In this document: positions 39,004 through 39,552 of the stretch, one piece after another
How the letters are laid out: each line of letters begins with the position of its first letter
Numbering within the stretch: the first letter of the stretch is position 1
Source: JAVBMB01 sp031552995
GTDB taxonomy: Bacteria; Bacillota; Clostridia; Oscillospirales; Butyricicoccaceae
NCBI GenBank assembly: GCA_031552995.1
Contig: JAVBMB010000022.1
Location: forward strand, 1-39,552
Reading direction: 5' to 3'
Length of the DNA stretch: 39,552 nucleotides
Notes under the pieces: generated by a model
Told to the model about the DNA's origin: nothing
The model's input: the letters and a program-made list of their open reading frames with translations, nothing else
Databases searched by the model: none
Translations under genes and position numbers: made by a program

Positions 39004-39552
39004 TTACAGCATCTGGCGGCGACGGCTGAGATTCATTGTGCCGTCCTGCATGGCGTCAATGTTTTCAAGCGCCTTGCCTGTTCCGTATGCGACACAGGAT
39101 ATGGCGTCGTCGGCAACGCGTGTCGTGATGCCGGTCTTGGATTCGATAAGCTTGTCAAAACCGTAGACAAGACTGCCGCCGCCTGTCATGACGATGCCGT
39201 TCGTAGCGATGTCTCCGATAAGCTCCGGCGCGGTGCGCTCAAGCACAGAGTGTATGGCCTCGACAATCTTTGTCGACACCTCCTCAAATGCCTCTATCAT
39301 CTCGGAGCTGCTGACGGTGAATACTCGCGGCAGCCCGGTCATCAGGCAGCGGCCTTTGACTTCCATGACCTTTTCTTCCTCATAAGGATAGACGCAGCCG
39401 ATGGTCATTTTCATCTCTTCGGCGGTTCGCTCGCCTATCAGCACGTTGTGCTTGCGGCGGATATATTTGATGACCGACTCGTCAAACTTGTCACCGGCAA
39501 TTTTTATCGATGTAGATTCAACAATGCCGCCAAGCGAGATAACGGCAATATC
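39004..39552 (-). CDS. mreB: Rod shape-determining protein MreB/Mbl, C-terminal part (5' end outside window)
   Basis: The visible 182 residues begin DIAVISLGGIVESTSIKIAGDKFDE and continue through the actin-fold subdomain IIA/IIB: IRRKHNVLIGERTAEEMK, GLPRVFTVSSSEM, the adenosine-binding TGGGSLVYGFDKLI and the end PTRVADD-type segment TTRVADDAISCVAYGTGKALENID. MreB polymerises on the membrane and guides lateral wall synthesis. The frame is open at the window edge; the internal Met at 39444 is not the start. MreB and Mbl paralogues cannot be separated on this part. The gene is followed by a terminator. Confidence 0.94.
   Translation of the reverse strand, partial: DIAVISLGGIVESTSIKIAGDKFDESVIKYIRRKHNVLIGERTAEEMKMTIGCVYPYEEEKVMEVKGRCLMTGLPRVFTVSSSEMIEAFEEVSTKIVEAIHSVLERTAPELIGDIATNGIVMTGGGSLVYGFDKLIESKTGITTRVADDAISCVAYGTGKALENIDAMQDGTMNLSRRRQML

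Overview
The window looks like a chromosomal piece of a Gram-positive, probably spore-forming clostridial bacterium (Bacillota). Evidence: near-consensus sigma-A promoters (TTGACA/TATAAT type, 16-18 bp spacing), strong GGAGG ribosome binding sites, rho-independent terminators, lipoprotein signal peptides, tRNAs with encoded CCA, NrdR, a MreB-type rod-shape protein, and a Gly-X-Thr collagen-like protein of the kind found on spore surfaces. I cannot name a genus.

Layout. 1-1473: the 3' end of a large serine recombinase lies against a collagen-like gene that seems to have been cut by integration. 1441-12843: one apparent minus-strand operon of ten genes for peptide use: a sigma-A promoter with operator-like repeats, a NIF3-like protein, an M20 peptidase, a GntR/FCD regulator, a complete Opp/Dpp-type peptide ABC transporter (binding protein, two permeases, two ATPases) and the TldD/TldE protease pair, closed by a terminator. 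12844-13139: a stem-loop cluster. 13140-14309: a class V PLP aminotransferase. 14418-19462: a complete branched-chain amino acid (Liv) ABC transporter operon with its own promoter and a long leader.

19743-19933: tRNA-Ala(CGC) with promoter and terminator. 20049-21091: a DUF421/DUF4363-type membrane pair. 21132-23746: an acetyltransferase, a TRM11-like methyltransferase, NrdR (promoter overlapping a probable NrdR box) and a small clostridial-type protein. 23747-24544: an AT-rich stretch with a lone Cas12a-repeat-like sequence, a multi-hairpin element and tRNA-Leu(TAA). 24554-30461: a phosphoribosyltransferase, thioredoxin, then a close-packed minus-strand series lspA, rluD-like, HAD phosphatase, P1 peptidase, YitT, ArsC/Spx-like.

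30466-39552: a DUF4349 lipoprotein, rpe, an NhaC-type antiporter, mscL with a C-terminal zinc ribbon, a short UvrA-like ABC protein, an acetyltransferase, a 54-residue membrane protein, a histidine phosphatase and the 3' part of mreB.

The main theme is nitrogen and carbon scavenging: peptides enter by Opp/Dpp, branched-chain amino acids by Liv, and peptides are cut by M20, TldD/E and P1 peptidases. The least explained features are the recombinase/collagen junction, the operator array of the peptide operon, the lone Cas12a-like repeat and the multi-hairpin element beside tRNA-Leu.
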